Source of the DNA: Streptomyces sp. SCUT-3
Lineage (GTDB): Bacteria; Actinomycetota; Actinomycetes; Streptomycetales; Streptomycetaceae
Length of the DNA: 64,000 nucleotides
NCBI RefSeq assembly: GCF_014083985.1
Contig: NZ_CP046907.1
Span: 2,584,001 to 2,648,000, forward strand
Direction: 5' to 3'
Shown in pieces: positions 49,167-60,044 of this stretch; positions within the stretch are counted from its first letter, which is position 1, and every line of letters begins with the position of its first letter. The translations under genes and the position numbers were made by a program. The notes below the pieces were generated by a model, which was given only the letters and a program-made list of their open reading frames with translations, was not told the origin of the DNA and searched no databases.

Positions 49167-50132
49167 TCAGCGCACCACGGGGAGGACGCCGCCGAGGTCG
49201 GCACGCTCGCCGCTCGCGGACACGGAGTGCTCCCGGAGCGCCTGCTCCCAGTCCAGGCGGCCGGTGGCCAGACGGATCCAGGTGAGCGGGTCGGTCTCCA
49301 CGACGTTGGGCGGGGTGCCCCGGGTGTGCTTGGGGCCCTGGACGCACTGCACCACCGCGAACGGGGGGACCCTGACCTCCACCGAGCCGCCGGGGGCCTG
49401 CTCCGCGAGCCCGTCGGCCAGCAGCCGGACCACGGCCGCCAGGGCCTGCCGGTCGTGCGGGAAGGCGTCGGGGCCGGCGCCCAGGGGCGGGGCCGCGCCC
49501 TCGTGGTGGACCTGGGCGGCGGCCGCCGGGGCGCCGCTGCCCCAGCGGTCGCCCGAGTCCACCGCCTGCCGCACCGCGGCGGCGAGGTCGTCGGCGTGCA
49601 CCACGGCTTCCAGGAGGCGGGTGACCAGGAAGTCGTCGACCGTCATGGCCCCGGTCCGGATCGGCACCAGCGTCCGCCCGGAGGCGGGGCCGAGGGCCTC
49701 GGCGAACCGGTCCGCCGCCTCCTCGAAGTACCGGGAGACGGCCTCCGGGCCGCCGTCGGCCAGGGCGGCGGCCCTCTCCGCGGTGGCGCGGGCGAGCTCC
49801 CCGGCCGTGGCGCGGACCTCGTCCTCGGACAGCTCCCCCTGGCCGCGCAGCCACTCCTGCAGGTCCAGGACGGGCCCGGTGGGCGCCGGGGCCTCCAGCC
49901 GCTCCGGCAGGGCCTCCAGCCCCATGGCGAGGTGCACCACCAGGTCCCGCACCGTCCAGTCCCCCAGCCTGGTCGGGCCGTGCAGGATGGCGTCCGCGGC
50001 CGGGGAGCAGGTCAGGGTGGCGACCGTCGCGCGCAGCGCGGTCACCTCGGCCGTGAGCGCCGCACGGACCCTGGCCGGGTCGTGGCGGCGGGCGCGGCGT
50101 CGGGCGAAGGGCGACGGGAAGGACTGCGGCAT
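49167..50132 (-). CDS. Maleylpyruvate-isomerase-like/sterol-carrier-type protein
   Basis: This is a 321-residue soluble protein from ATG 50132. Residues about 25-190 look like the DinB/mycothiol-dependent isomerase fold: ILHGPTRLGDWTVRDLVVHLAMGLEALPERL, then MTVDDFLVTRLLEAVVHADDLAAAV. The C-terminal 110 residues look like a sterol-carrier-type domain ending in DPLTWIRLATGRLDWEQAL. Members are annotated as sterol carrier family or maleylpyruvate isomerase family, most without tested function. It sits between purL and purF, a constant neighbour in Streptomyces as I recall. Mycothiol use is an inference from the fold. Confidence 0.82.
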   Translation of the reverse strand: MPQSFPSPFARRRARRHDPARVRAALTAEVTALRATVATLTCSPAADAILHGPTRLGDWTVRDLVVHLAMGLEALPERLEAPAPTGPVLDLQEWLRGQGELSEDEVRATAGELARATAERAAALADGGPEAVSRYFEEAADRFAEALGPASGRTLVPIRTGAMTVDDFLVTRLLEAVVHADDLAAAVRQAVDSGDRWGSGAPAAAAQVHHEGAAPPLGAGPDAFPHDRQALAAVVRLLADGLAEQAPGGSVEVRVPPFAVVQCVQGPKHTRGTPPNVVETDPLTWIRLATGRLDWEQALREHSVSASGERADLGGVLPVVR

Positions 50133-50257
50133 GCTCCCGACACTAGCCGCCGTGCCTTCGGGCAAACCCGTCCGACGGCGGATTCCGCGGGCGGGTGGCG
50201 GAGAACGGCCCGGCCGGGGCACCCCGTCCGGCGGAACCGGCCCGGGGCCCCGGACGC

Positions 50258-50296
50258 GGCCGGGCCCCGCAGGCGGTGCGCCTGCGGGGCCCGGCC
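50258..50296 (-). terminator. Terminator of the purSQL operon
   Basis: A perfect 18-bp inverted repeat (50258-50275 with 50279-50296, three-base loop) lies about 30 bases past the purL stop on the minus strand. Confidence 0.9.
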
Positions 50297-50324
50297 GGTG
50301 GCGGGAGGGCCGCCTGGGCGGTGC

Positions 50325-52570
<2,246 letters not shown>

Positions 52571-52574
<4 letters not shown>

Positions 52575-53251
52575 GGGGTGTTCACCAGGCGCTTCAGGAT
52601 CGAGGTGAAGAAGCCGAGCCCGTCGGTGGTCGGGCCGGTGAGCGGCTCGACGGCGTGCTCGGGGTGCGGCATGAGGCCGACCACGTTCCCGGCCTCGTTG
52701 GTGATGCCGGCGATGTCGCGGCGGGAGCCGTTGGGGTTCAGCTCCAGGTAGCGCGCGACAACGCGGCCCTCGGCCTCGAGCTCGTCGAGGGTGCGCTCGT
52801 CGGCGACGTAGCCGCCCTCGCCGTTCTTGAGGGGGACGACGATCTCCTGGCCGGCCTCGTAGGAGGAGGTCCAGGCGGTGTCCGCGTTCTCGACCCGCAG
52901 GCGCTGGTCGCGGCAGATGAAGTGCAGGTGGTCGTTGCGGGTCAGCGCTCCGGGCAGGAGGTGGGACTCGCAGAGCACCTGGAAGCCGTTGCAGATGCCC
53001 AGGACCGGCAGGCCCTCCTTGGCGCCGGCGACGATCGACTCCATCACCGGGGAGAACCGGGCGATGGCGCCGCAGCGCAGGTAGTCGCCGTAGGAGAAGC
53101 CGCCGGGCAGGACGACGCCGTCGACCTGGTGGAGGTCCTTGTCCCGGTGCCACAGCGGCACCGGCTCGGCGCCGGCGAGGCGGACCGCGCGCCGGGCGTC
53201 CATGTCGTCGAGACTGCCGGGGAAAGTGACGACCCCGATACGGGTGGTCAC
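52571..53251 (-). CDS. purQ: Phosphoribosylformylglycinamidine synthase subunit PurQ
   Basis: This is a 226-residue class-I glutamine amidotransferase from GTG 53251. The nucleophile Cys lies in [11 protein letters not shown] near residue 88, and the His/Glu pair in MPHPEHAVE near 200. [14 protein letters not shown] begins the protein. It releases ammonia for PurL. It overlaps purS (GTGA) upstream and purL (ATGA) downstream. Confidence 0.97.
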
Positions 53252-53493
53252 GATTCGGTCCTCACGGTGAAGTCCTCGATCACGGTGTTGGCGAGGAAGG
53301 TCTCCGCCATTTCGCGGATCCGGGCGAGGGCGGCGTCGTCGACCGGGCCCTCCACCTCGAGTTCGAAGCGCTTTCCCTGGCGGACGTCGGAGATCCCCTC
53401 GAAGCCCAGACGCGGCAGCGCGCGCTGCACCGCCTGGCCCTGGGGGTCGAGGATCTCCGGCTTGAGCATGACGTCGACTACGACGCGTGCCAC
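53248..53493 (-). CDS. purS: Phosphoribosylformylglycinamidine synthase subunit PurS
   Basis: This is an 81-residue protein from GTG 53493 (GGGAG site seven bases upstream). It shows the PurS pattern [25 protein letters not shown] and later [16 protein letters not shown]. PurS bridges PurQ and PurL for ammonia transfer. It is the first gene of purS-purQ-purL; the 300-bp gap upstream holds the promoter and a near-palindrome at 53550-53563. Confidence 0.96.
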   Translation of the reverse strand: MARVVVDVMLKPEILDPQGQAVQRALPRLGFEGISDVRQGKRFELEVEGPVDDAALARIREMAETFLANTVIEDFTVRTES

Positions 53494-53549
53494 GTGCACT
53501 CCCGGTGGTGTGGTGCGTAGGGGTCCCTTCACAGTACCCGGTGTGAAAA

Positions 53550-53563
53550 TCTACGCGAGTAGA
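53550..53563. promoter_or_regulatory. Candidate operator upstream of purS
   Basis: TCTAC-GCGA-GTAGA forms a symmetric site 57 bases upstream of the purS start, in the gap shared with divergent lsrL. No copy was found upstream of the other pur genes here. Confidence 0.45.
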
Positions 53564-53798
53564 TATCAAAGGTGCCGTCACATTTGCGCATCGGCGCCGA
53601 CAGCCTCTGGGGAAATCGGGCGGGGAAACGTATCGTCCCGATTGCATCGGGGTGCGGCGTGGAAATAATCATGCGATCCCCCGCGGAATGTGTTCCACTG
53701 CATTCCGCAAAACAATCACGCCCCGAAGGACCCCGGGGCCTCCCCTGCACGTCAGGATGGCCACAGACGTCCGGAGGCGCACGAAAGGACCGATATTC

Positions 53799-54116
53799 AT
53801 GGCCCAGCGCGTAGTGGTCACCCTCTCCGACGACCTCGACGGCGGAGAAGCGGCGGAGACGGTCACCTTCGGCATCGACGGGCGTTCCTACGAGATCGAC
53901 CTGTCCGCCGCCAACGCCGACCGGCTCCGCGACGTCCTGAACCCCTACGTGGAGGCCGGGCGCCGGCGCAGCCGGTCGGGCAAGGCGTACCGGCGCACCT
54001 CGGTCGCCCCCGACCCGGCCGCGGTCCGCGCCTGGGCGCTGTCGAACGGCATGGAGGTCCCGCCCCGCGGCCGGATCCCCAAGCGGATCTACGAGGCCTT
54101 CGAGTCCGCGAGCTGA
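53799..54116 (+). CDS. lsrL: Lsr2-like nucleoid-associated protein (LsrL)
   Basis: This is a 105-residue protein from ATG 53799. The N-terminal dimerisation domain reads VVVTLSDDLDGGEAAETVTFGIDG-YEIDLSAANADRLRDVL. The C-terminal DNA-binding domain has VRAWALSNGMEVPPRGRIPKRIYEAF, with the AT-hook-like RGR core of Lsr2. Lsr2 proteins silence AT-rich, horizontally acquired DNA. Streptomyces has two paralogues; the one beside purS is the LsrL type as I recall (SCO4076). It may silence the AT-rich island at 7-9 kb, but that is inference. Confidence 0.92.
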   Translation: MAQRVVVTLSDDLDGGEAAETVTFGIDGRSYEIDLSAANADRLRDVLNPYVEAGRRRSRSGKAYRRTSVAPDPAAVRAWALSNGMEVPPRGRIPKRIYEAFESAS

Positions 54117-54246
54117 CGCACCCGGCGGGATGCCGGCGAGGCCCACCCGGCACCCGCCCGGAGGCGATTGGACAAGCACCCCCGGTGATCCGCTAAAGTT
54201 CAGATCACGCCGGGGGCGACGCCGAAAGGCAAGAGAAACCGGCCGC

Positions 54247-54318
54247 GCGGGTGTAGCTCAGTAGTAGAGCGCCCTCTTTCCAAGAGGGAGGCGCAGTGTG
54301 CGATCCCTGTCACCCGCT
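54247..54318 (+). tRNA. tRNA-Gly (anticodon TCC)
   Basis: The acceptor GCGGGTG pairs with CACCCGC. The anticodon loop is TTTCCAA (TCC), the T-loop is TGCGATC, which is slightly unusual, and the discriminator is T. Confidence 0.93.
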
Positions 54319-54391
54319 CTCCGTTCACCCGGTCCCTGGGATCGGGTAGAGTGGTACCGCGCCGATCGGTGAAAGCCGGTCGGATGCACAT

Positions 54392-54464
54392 GCGGACGTG
54401 GCTCAGTTGGTAGAGCATCACCTTGCCAAGGTGAGGGTCGCGGGTTCGAATCCCGTCGTCCGCT
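54392..54464 (+). tRNA. tRNA-Gly (anticodon GCC), copy 1
   Basis: The acceptor GCGGACG pairs with CGTCCGC. The anticodon loop is TTGCCAA (GCC) and the T-stem is GCGGG/CCCGT. CCA is encoded. Confidence 0.96.
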
Positions 54465-54471
54465 CCATGAA

Positions 54472-54502
54472 GAAGGCCCCCGGTCACCGACCGGGGGCCT
54501 TC
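54472..54502 (+). terminator. Terminator of tRNA-Gly copy 1
   Basis: A perfect 14-bp stem (54472-54485 with 54489-54502, three-base loop) eight bases after the tRNA. Confidence 0.85.
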
Positions 54503-54609
54503 GACGTACGTCCGGCGGACACCCTGCCCCCGCACCCATGACATCCGTCACGGGCATCCGGTGACGGCGTGCACTGCCCCCGGCCGCGGAGCGGCGGAAG
54601 CCTGGAGAC

Positions 54610-55632
54610 ATGTCTCCGACACCGCCCACCACCGCCACCACCTCCGCACCAGGACCAGGACCCGGACCCCGCCCCGGCTCCGGCTCCGGGGCGGACAGCG
54701 TGATCGACGTCACCGACCTGCACCGGCGCTACGGACCGGCCGGCCCCGAAGGGTTCGACGCCGTGCGCGGCGTCTCCTTCTCCGTGGGCCGCGGCGAGGT
54801 CTTCGCGCTCCTGGGCACCAACGGCGCGGGGAAGACCTCCACCGTCGAACTGCTCGAGGGGCTCGCGGCCCCCACCGCGGGGCGGATCCGGGTCCTGGGC
54901 CACGACCCCCACCGCGAGCGGGCGAAGGTGCGGCCCCGGATCGGCGTCATGCTCCAGGCGGGGGGCTTCCCCTCCGACCTCACCGTCGCCGAGACCGCCC
55001 GGCTGTGGGCCGGCCTGACCAGCGGTCCGCGCCCGGTGGACGAGGCCCTCGCACTCGTGGGGCTGCTCGGCCGCCGCACCGTGCGGATCAAGCAGCTCTC
55101 CGGCGGCGAGCGGCGCCGGCTGGACCTCGCCCTGGCCGTGCTCGGCCGCCCGGAGGTGCTCTTCCTGGACGAGCCGACCACGGGCCTGGACCCGGAGGGC
55201 CGCCGCGACACCTGGGAACTGGTGGAGGAACTGCACGCGGAGGGCACCACCGTGGTCCTGACCACCCACTACCTGGAGGAGGCCGAGTCCCTGGCGGACC
55301 GGCTGGCGATCATGCACCGCGGCCGCATCGCCGCCTCCGGCACCCCGGCCGAGGTCATCGCCGCCCACCCGGCCCGCATCTCCTTCGACCTGCCCGAGGG
55401 ATGGTTCCCCGGCGACCTGCCGCCGCTGGCCCCCCTCGGCGTCACCGACCACTCCGTGGACGGCCGGCACGTACTGCTGCGCACCCACCGGCTGCAGGAG
55501 ACCCTGACCGGCCTGCTGGACTGGGCCCGCGCGGAGGCCCTCGCCCTGGGCCGCCTGGACGCCCGGTCGGCCTCCCTGGAGGAGGCGTTCCTGTCGATCG
55601 CCGGCGAACTGAACGGACACGAGGCCCGATGA
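54610..55632 (+). CDS. ABC transporter ATP-binding protein
   Basis: This is a 340-residue protein from ATG 54610. After a 30-residue Pro/Gly/Ser/Thr leader comes a complete ABC ATPase: Walker A GTNGAGKTS near residue 74, the signature LSGGERRRLDLA, Walker B VLFLDEPTTGLD, and the switch His in TTHYLEE. It is of the drug-resistance/DrrA type, followed by a short C-terminal domain. Its stop overlaps the permease start (ATGA), so the two form one exporter. A two-component pair lies downstream and probably controls or senses for it. Confidence 0.94.
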   Translation: MSPTPPTTATTSAPGPGPGPRPGSGSGADSVIDVTDLHRRYGPAGPEGFDAVRGVSFSVGRGEVFALLGTNGAGKTSTVELLEGLAAPTAGRIRVLGHDPHRERAKVRPRIGVMLQAGGFPSDLTVAETARLWAGLTSGPRPVDEALALVGLLGRRTVRIKQLSGGERRRLDLALAVLGRPEVLFLDEPTTGLDPEGRRDTWELVEELHAEGTTVVLTTHYLEEAESLADRLAIMHRGRIAASGTPAEVIAAHPARISFDLPEGWFPGDLPPLAPLGVTDHSVDGRHVLLRTHRLQETLTGLLDWARAEALALGRLDARSASLEEAFLSIAGELNGHEAR

Positions 55633-56438
55633 GCACCGGCAAGAACCCCGGACCGGCGGTCACGCGCACGGCGGTCACGCGCACGGCAGGCAGCCGCCTC
55701 GCCGCCCTGGGCCGTGCCGAGCTGACCCTGCTGCTGCGCAACCGGGTCGCCCTGTTCACCGTCCTGTTCATGCCCCTGCTGATGGTGTTCGCCATGCAGT
55801 CGGCCGTCTCGGGGATGGACCTGGAAGGGAGCGGGCTGACCGCCTCCGGCGTGCTGATGAACGGCCTGCTGGGCATGGTCCTGCTCTTCGTCGTCTACTC
55901 CAACCTCGTCAGCACGTACGTGGCGCGGCGCGAGGAGCTGGTGCTCAAGCGGCTGCGCACCGGCGAGGCCTCGGACCTCGAGGTGCTGGTCGGCACGGCC
56001 CTGCCCGGGATCGCGGTGGCGCTGGTGCAGAGCGCGCTGATGCTGGCGGGCGGCGTCGCCGTCCTGGACCTCCCGGTCCCGGCGAACGTACCCGTGCTGC
56101 TGGCGGGCCTGCTGATGGGCGTGGCGATGATGACCGCCATGGCGGCGGCGTCCACCGTCTTCACCAGGACCGCGGAGAGCGCCCAGCTGTCCACCCTGCC
56201 GCTGATCCTGGTGTCCTTCCTCGGATCGGGGCTGTTCGTCCCCCTCGGGATGCTGCCGGACACGGTCGCCGACGTCCTGGGACTGCTGCCCTTCACCCCT
56301 GTCATGGAGATCGTCGGGGCCGGGCTGGCCGGGGCCCCGGCGGCCGACCTCCTGCGCCCCTCGCTGGTCGGACTGGTGTGGACCGGGCTGGCCGTGTTGG
56401 CTGTACGGCGGTGGTTCCGCTGGGAGCCCCGGCACTGA
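55629..56438 (+). CDS. ABC transporter permease (ABC-2 type)
   Basis: This is a 269-residue protein from ATG 55629, overlapping the ATPase gene. Six membrane segments are visible, starting with LFTVLFMPLLMVFAMQS and ending with LVGLVWTGLAVLAV. The middle shows FVPLGMLPDTVADVLGLLPFTPVMEI, the ABC-2 permease signature. With the ATPase it forms an exporter of unknown substrate, of the kind often linked to LiaR-like two-component systems sensing membrane stress or peptides. Confidence 0.92.
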   Translation: MSTGKNPGPAVTRTAVTRTAGSRLAALGRAELTLLLRNRVALFTVLFMPLLMVFAMQSAVSGMDLEGSGLTASGVLMNGLLGMVLLFVVYSNLVSTYVARREELVLKRLRTGEASDLEVLVGTALPGIAVALVQSALMLAGGVAVLDLPVPANVPVLLAGLLMGVAMMTAMAAASTVFTRTAESAQLSTLPLILVSFLGSGLFVPLGMLPDTVADVLGLLPFTPVMEIVGAGLAGAPAADLLRPSLVGLVWTGLAVLAVRRWFRWEPRH

Positions 56439-56466
56439 GCACGGGCACCGGGCAGGGGCACCCGGC

Positions 56467-56511
56467 AGGGGCTGCGCCGGGAGGGGCTGCGCCGGGAGGG
56501 GCTGCGCCGGG
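56467..56511 (+). repeat. Three perfect 15-bp tandem units
   Basis: The unit AGGGGCTGCGCCGGG occurs three times in a row between the permease stop and the histidine kinase start, close to the kinase ribosome site. Confidence 0.9.
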
Positions 56512-56529
56512 AGGGGAGAGGGAGGGCAG

Positions 56530-57993
56530 GTGGCCGTGTTGACGGGCTGGTGGAGGCGGCGGAGCGATCCGGCGCGGTTCGAGCTGTACACCCGCTGGAC
56601 GCTCTACTCCTTCAGTCTGCTCGTCCCGCTCCTCGCGGGCGGCTCGGCCGCCGCCCTGGGCCGGACGGCGGCCGAGCGGTCCGCGCTGGCCCTGCTCGTC
56701 CTGGGGCACTCGGCGGTGTGCACCGCCGCGACCGTCCGGGCCCTGGGCTGGGCGCAGGGCCGCCGGAAACGGCCGACGGCCCTGTTCGCCGCTGCCGGCG
56801 CGGTCTCCGCCGCCGGAGTGGCTGCCACGACGGCGACGGCCGTGCGGCACGGCGACTTCTCCGACGCCATGATGGTGTTCTGGGCGTTCACCGGGTACTT
56901 CGCGGGCCCGGTGGCGCTGAACCTGCGCAGCTTCCGGCACGTCGCGGGCGTCGTCGTGGGAACGACCGCGGTGGCGGCGCTGGTCATGGCCGCTGCCGGG
57001 GCCGGCCGGTCCGAGGTGGCGGGATGCGCCGTGATGTCGCTGCTGAGTTCCTCGAGCTTCGCCTTCACCCACCGCTGCTCGGCCTGGATGCTGCGGGTGG
57101 TGCAGGAGCTGGACGCGGCCCGCGGGGCGCAGGCCCGGCTGGCGGTGGCCGAGGAGCGGCTGCGGTTCGCCCGCGACCTGCACGACGTCACCGGGCGGAA
57201 CCTCGCGGTGATCGCGCTCAAGAGCGAGCTGGCCGTCAGGACGGCCCGGCTGGGGCGCCCGGGAGCGGTCGAGCAGATGGCCGAGGTCCAGCGGCTGGCC
57301 GGGGAGGCCCAGCAGGAGATGCGCGAGCTGGTCCGCGGCTACCGGAAGGTCGACCTGGCCGCCGAGGTGGCCGGCGCGCGGTCGGTGCTGGAGGCGGCCG
57401 GCGTGGAGTGCCGGACGGAGGGCACCGGGGACGAGCACACCGCGGCGCTCCTCCCGGAGGAGGTGCAGTCGGCGTTCGGCTGGGTGGTGCGCGAGGGCAC
57501 GACGAACGTGCTGCGCCACAGCGAGGCCCGGCAGTGCCGCCTGCGGGTGCGGGTGGTGCCCGGCCGGTGGGCGGAGCTGGTCCTGGAGAACGACGGCGCC
57601 GCGCGGGACGCCGCCGCGAAGGGATCCGGCGGGGGGCCCGGCAGCGGGTCCGGCGGCAGCGGGCTCGTCGGGCTGCGGGAGCGGTTGGCCGGGGCCGGGG
57701 GGACCCTCACGGCCGGTCCGGTGGCCGGGTCCGGCGGCCGCTTCCGGCTGACCGCCCGCCTGCCGCTGGCCCCGGCGGACGCGCCCTCCGGGAGGATTCC
57801 GCGACAGGCCGCAGGGGGCGAAGGCCTCCTCGGGCGGGTGCGGGGCTTCCCCGGGCGGGTACGGGGCGCCGGCGCGCACCCGGACACCGCCACCACCCCG
57901 GTGCCGGACCCGGGAGGGACCGCGACGGGGACCGGGCGGGGAGACGTACGGGAAGCCGCGCGGGAGACCGCCGGGAAGGGAGAGGCCCGATGA
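56530..57993 (+). CDS. Sensor histidine kinase (HisKA_3, LiaS/NarX family)
   Basis: This is a 487-residue protein from GTG 56530. The N-terminal 190 residues hold about five membrane segments and no large extracellular domain. The phospho-acceptor His is in RLRFARDLHDVTGRNLAVIALK near residue 218. The HATPase has an N-box-like EGTTNVLRH and GLVGLRERLAGAGG. Between those, a Gly/Ser loop (residues about 358-378) is low complexity. A Gly/Thr/Pro tail of about 70 residues ends the protein. It overlaps the response regulator gene, so the pair is coupled. The signal is unknown; the adjacent ABC exporter suggests a membrane or drug signal. Confidence 0.92.
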   Translation: MAVLTGWWRRRSDPARFELYTRWTLYSFSLLVPLLAGGSAAALGRTAAERSALALLVLGHSAVCTAATVRALGWAQGRRKRPTALFAAAGAVSAAGVAATTATAVRHGDFSDAMMVFWAFTGYFAGPVALNLRSFRHVAGVVVGTTAVAALVMAAAGAGRSEVAGCAVMSLLSSSSFAFTHRCSAWMLRVVQELDAARGAQARLAVAEERLRFARDLHDVTGRNLAVIALKSELAVRTARLGRPGAVEQMAEVQRLAGEAQQEMRELVRGYRKVDLAAEVAGARSVLEAAGVECRTEGTGDEHTAALLPEEVQSAFGWVVREGTTNVLRHSEARQCRLRVRVVPGRWAELVLENDGAARDAAAKGSGGGPGSGSGGSGLVGLRERLAGAGGTLTAGPVAGSGGRFRLTARLPLAPADAPSGRIPRQAAGGEGLLGRVRGFPGRVRGAGAHPDTATTPVPDPGGTATGTGRGDVREAARETAGKGEAR

Positions 57994-58730
57994 GCGGAAG
58001 CACGCCCGGCTGGGGCGCGGGCGGCCGGGGCGCGGGCGGCGGGGGCGCGGGCGGCGGGGGCGTGTCCGGCGGGGGCGCGGGCGGCCGGGGCGTGTCCGGC
58101 GGGGGCGCGCAGGTGCGGGTGCTGCTGGCCGACGACGAGCACCTGATACGCGGCGCGCTGGCCGCGCTGCTGTCCCTCGAGGACGACCTGCGGGTGGTGG
58201 CGGAGGCCGCGTCCGGGGCGGAGGCGCTGGCCGCGGCCCGTGCGCACCGCCCGGACGTGGCGGTGCTGGACCTGCAGATGCCGGGCCCGGACGGCGCGGA
58301 GACCGGCGGGGTGGAGACGGCGGCCGCGATCCTGGCCGCGGTGCCCGGCTGCCGGGTGATGATCGTGACCGGCCACGGCAGGCCTGGCCACCTGAAGCGG
58401 GCCCTGGCCGCCGGCGTGCGCGGGTTCCTGCCCAAGACGGTCTCCGCGGAGCGGCTGGCCGAGGTCGTCCGCGCCGTGCACGGCGGCGGCCGCTACGTCG
58501 ACCCCCAGCTGGCGGCGGACGCGATCAGTGCCGGGGACAGCCCGCTGACCCCGCGCGAGGCGGACGTGCTGGAGCTGGCCGCGGACGGGGCGCCGGTGGC
58601 GGAGATCGCCGAACGGGCCTGCCTCTCCCCGGGAACGGTGCGCAACTACCTGTCCTCGGCGGTCGGGAAACTGGGGGCGGAGAACCGTCACGCGGCGGTG
58701 CGCATCGCCCGCTCCCGCGGTTGGGTATGA
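57990..58730 (+). CDS. Response regulator, NarL/LuxR family
   Basis: This is a 246-residue protein from ATG 57990 (GGGAGAGG site), overlapping the kinase stop. A 40-residue Gly-rich repeat leader (GAGG, GGGVSGGG units) precedes the receiver domain, which has DDE near residue 48, the phospho-Asp in VAVLDLQMPG near 94, and the K in FLPK. The C-terminal LuxR HTH is LTPREADVLELAADG, then CLSPGTVRNYLSSAVGKLGAENR. The Gly-rich leader is odd for this family and is encoded by GC-rich repeats. An internal start near the receiver is possible. Confidence 0.92.
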   Translation: MSGSTPGWGAGGRGAGGGGAGGGGVSGGGAGGRGVSGGGAQVRVLLADDEHLIRGALAALLSLEDDLRVVAEAASGAEALAAARAHRPDVAVLDLQMPGPDGAETGGVETAAAILAAVPGCRVMIVTGHGRPGHLKRALAAGVRGFLPKTVSAERLAEVVRAVHGGGRYVDPQLAADAISAGDSPLTPREADVLELAADGAPVAEIAERACLSPGTVRNYLSSAVGKLGAENRHAAVRIARSRGWV

Positions 58731-58750
58731 TTGCTTCCGCAACACCGCGT

Positions 58751-58823
58751 GCGGACGTGGCTCAGTTGGTAGAGCATCACCTTGCCAAGGTGAGGGTCGC
58801 GAGTTCGAATCTCGTCGTCCGCT
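58751..58823 (+). tRNA. tRNA-Gly (anticodon GCC), copy 2
   Basis: Same acceptor and anticodon stem-loop as copy 1, but the T-stem is GCGAG/CTCGT. The two changes (58802 and 58812) are compensatory. CCA is encoded. Confidence 0.96.
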
Positions 58824-58830
58824 CCATACG

Positions 58831-58859
58831 GAACCCCCGGGTCGTAGACCCGGGGGTTC
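58831..58859. terminator. Terminator after tRNA-Gly copy 2
   Basis: A perfect 13-bp stem (58831-58843 with 58847-58859, three-base loop) followed by TTCTTCG. It lies between tRNA-Gly and the convergent purC stop and could serve both. Confidence 0.85.
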
Positions 58860-58951
58860 TTCGTCGTCCGCGCCGGGGGCGGCCTCCGACCGCCGCACGC
58901 GCCGGGAGGGGCGGCCGGGGCGGGGAGCGCGGCCGCCCCGGCCTGGCCCGC

Positions 58952-59854
58952 CTACCGCTGCCAGGAGGTGCCGGTCAGCCGCTCGTACGCCTCGACGTAC
59001 TTGGCGCGGGTCTGCTCGACGACGTGGGGCGGCAGCGCGGGCGGCGGCTGCTCACTGCGGCGGTCCCAGCCGGACTCCGCGGAGGTCAGCCAGTCCCGCA
59101 CGAACTGCTTGTCGTAGGAGGGCTGGGCACGGCCCGGCTCCCACTGGTCGGCCGGCCAGAAGCGGGAGGAGTCCGGCGTCAGCACCTCGTCGGCGATGAC
59201 CAGGGTGTCGCCGTCGAAGCCGAACTCGAACTTGGTGTCGGCGAGGATGATGCCGCGGTCGCGGGCGATGTCCCGGGCCCGCCCGTAGACCGCCAGGGTG
59301 GTCCGGCGCAGCAGGGCGGCGGTCTCGGCGCCGACCCGGCGGGCGACCTCCTCGTAGGAGACGTTCTCGTCGTGCTCGCCGACCTCGGCCTTGGTGGCCG
59401 GGGTGAAGATCGGGGCGGGAAGCTCGGAGCCGTCGACCAGGCCCTCGGGGAGGGCCAGCCCGCACACCGTGCGGTGCTCGTTGTACTCGGCCAGGCCGGA
59501 GCCGGTGAGGTAGCCGCGGGCCACGGCCTCGACGGGGATCATGCGCAGCTGCTTGCAGACCAGGGTGCGGCCGGCCCAGTCGGCGGGCGCGCCCTCGGGC
59601 ACCTCGGTGGAGACGACGTGGTGGGGCACCAGGTCGGCGAGCTGGTCGAACCACCACAGGGACAGCTGGGTGAGGATCCGGCCCTTGTCGGGGATCGCGG
59701 TCGGCAGCACCCAGTCGTAGGCGGACATCCGGTCGCTGGCGACCATCACCAGGTTCCCGTCCGCGTTCTCGTAGAGGTCCCGCACCTTCCCGGTGTGCAG
59801 GTGGGTCAGGCCCGGTACCTGCACCGGCTCGGGCTTTTCGACGAATCCAGACAT
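58952..59854 (-). CDS. purC: Phosphoribosylaminoimidazole-succinocarboxamide synthase (SAICAR synthetase)
   Basis: This is a 300-residue enzyme that joins CAIR and aspartate with ATP (step 8). Signatures: HLHTGKVRDLYENADGNLVMVASDRMSAYDWVLP near the N-terminus, then IPVEAVARGYLTGSGLAEY, then IILADTKFEFGFDGDTLVIADEVLTPDSSRFWP. It is of the longer actinobacterial/yeast type. The start ATG 59854 is standard. A 15-bp symmetric element (CTCCCG-TAC-CGGGAG, 59894-59908) lies about 40 bases upstream. Confidence 0.96.
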   Translation of the reverse strand: MSGFVEKPEPVQVPGLTHLHTGKVRDLYENADGNLVMVASDRMSAYDWVLPTAIPDKGRILTQLSLWWFDQLADLVPHHVVSTEVPEGAPADWAGRTLVCKQLRMIPVEAVARGYLTGSGLAEYNEHRTVCGLALPEGLVDGSELPAPIFTPATKAEVGEHDENVSYEEVARRVGAETAALLRRTTLAVYGRARDIARDRGIILADTKFEFGFDGDTLVIADEVLTPDSSRFWPADQWEPGRAQPSYDKQFVRDWLTSAESGWDRRSEQPPPALPPHVVEQTRAKYVEAYERLTGTSWQR

Positions 59855-60044
59855 GGGCGGGGTCCTCCCTGTTCGGCGCTCCGAACCGCAATTCTCCCGT
59901 ACCGGGAGGCCACGGGCGCGCGCCGGGTCTTCCCGCAGGTCCGGACGGGTCCGGAGGGGGCCGGAAAGGGGCCGGAGAAGGCCGGAGCGCGGGGTGGTGT
60001 GGCGGTGGCGGCAGTGGGGTGGCGGCGGGACCGGGGCGGCGGGG

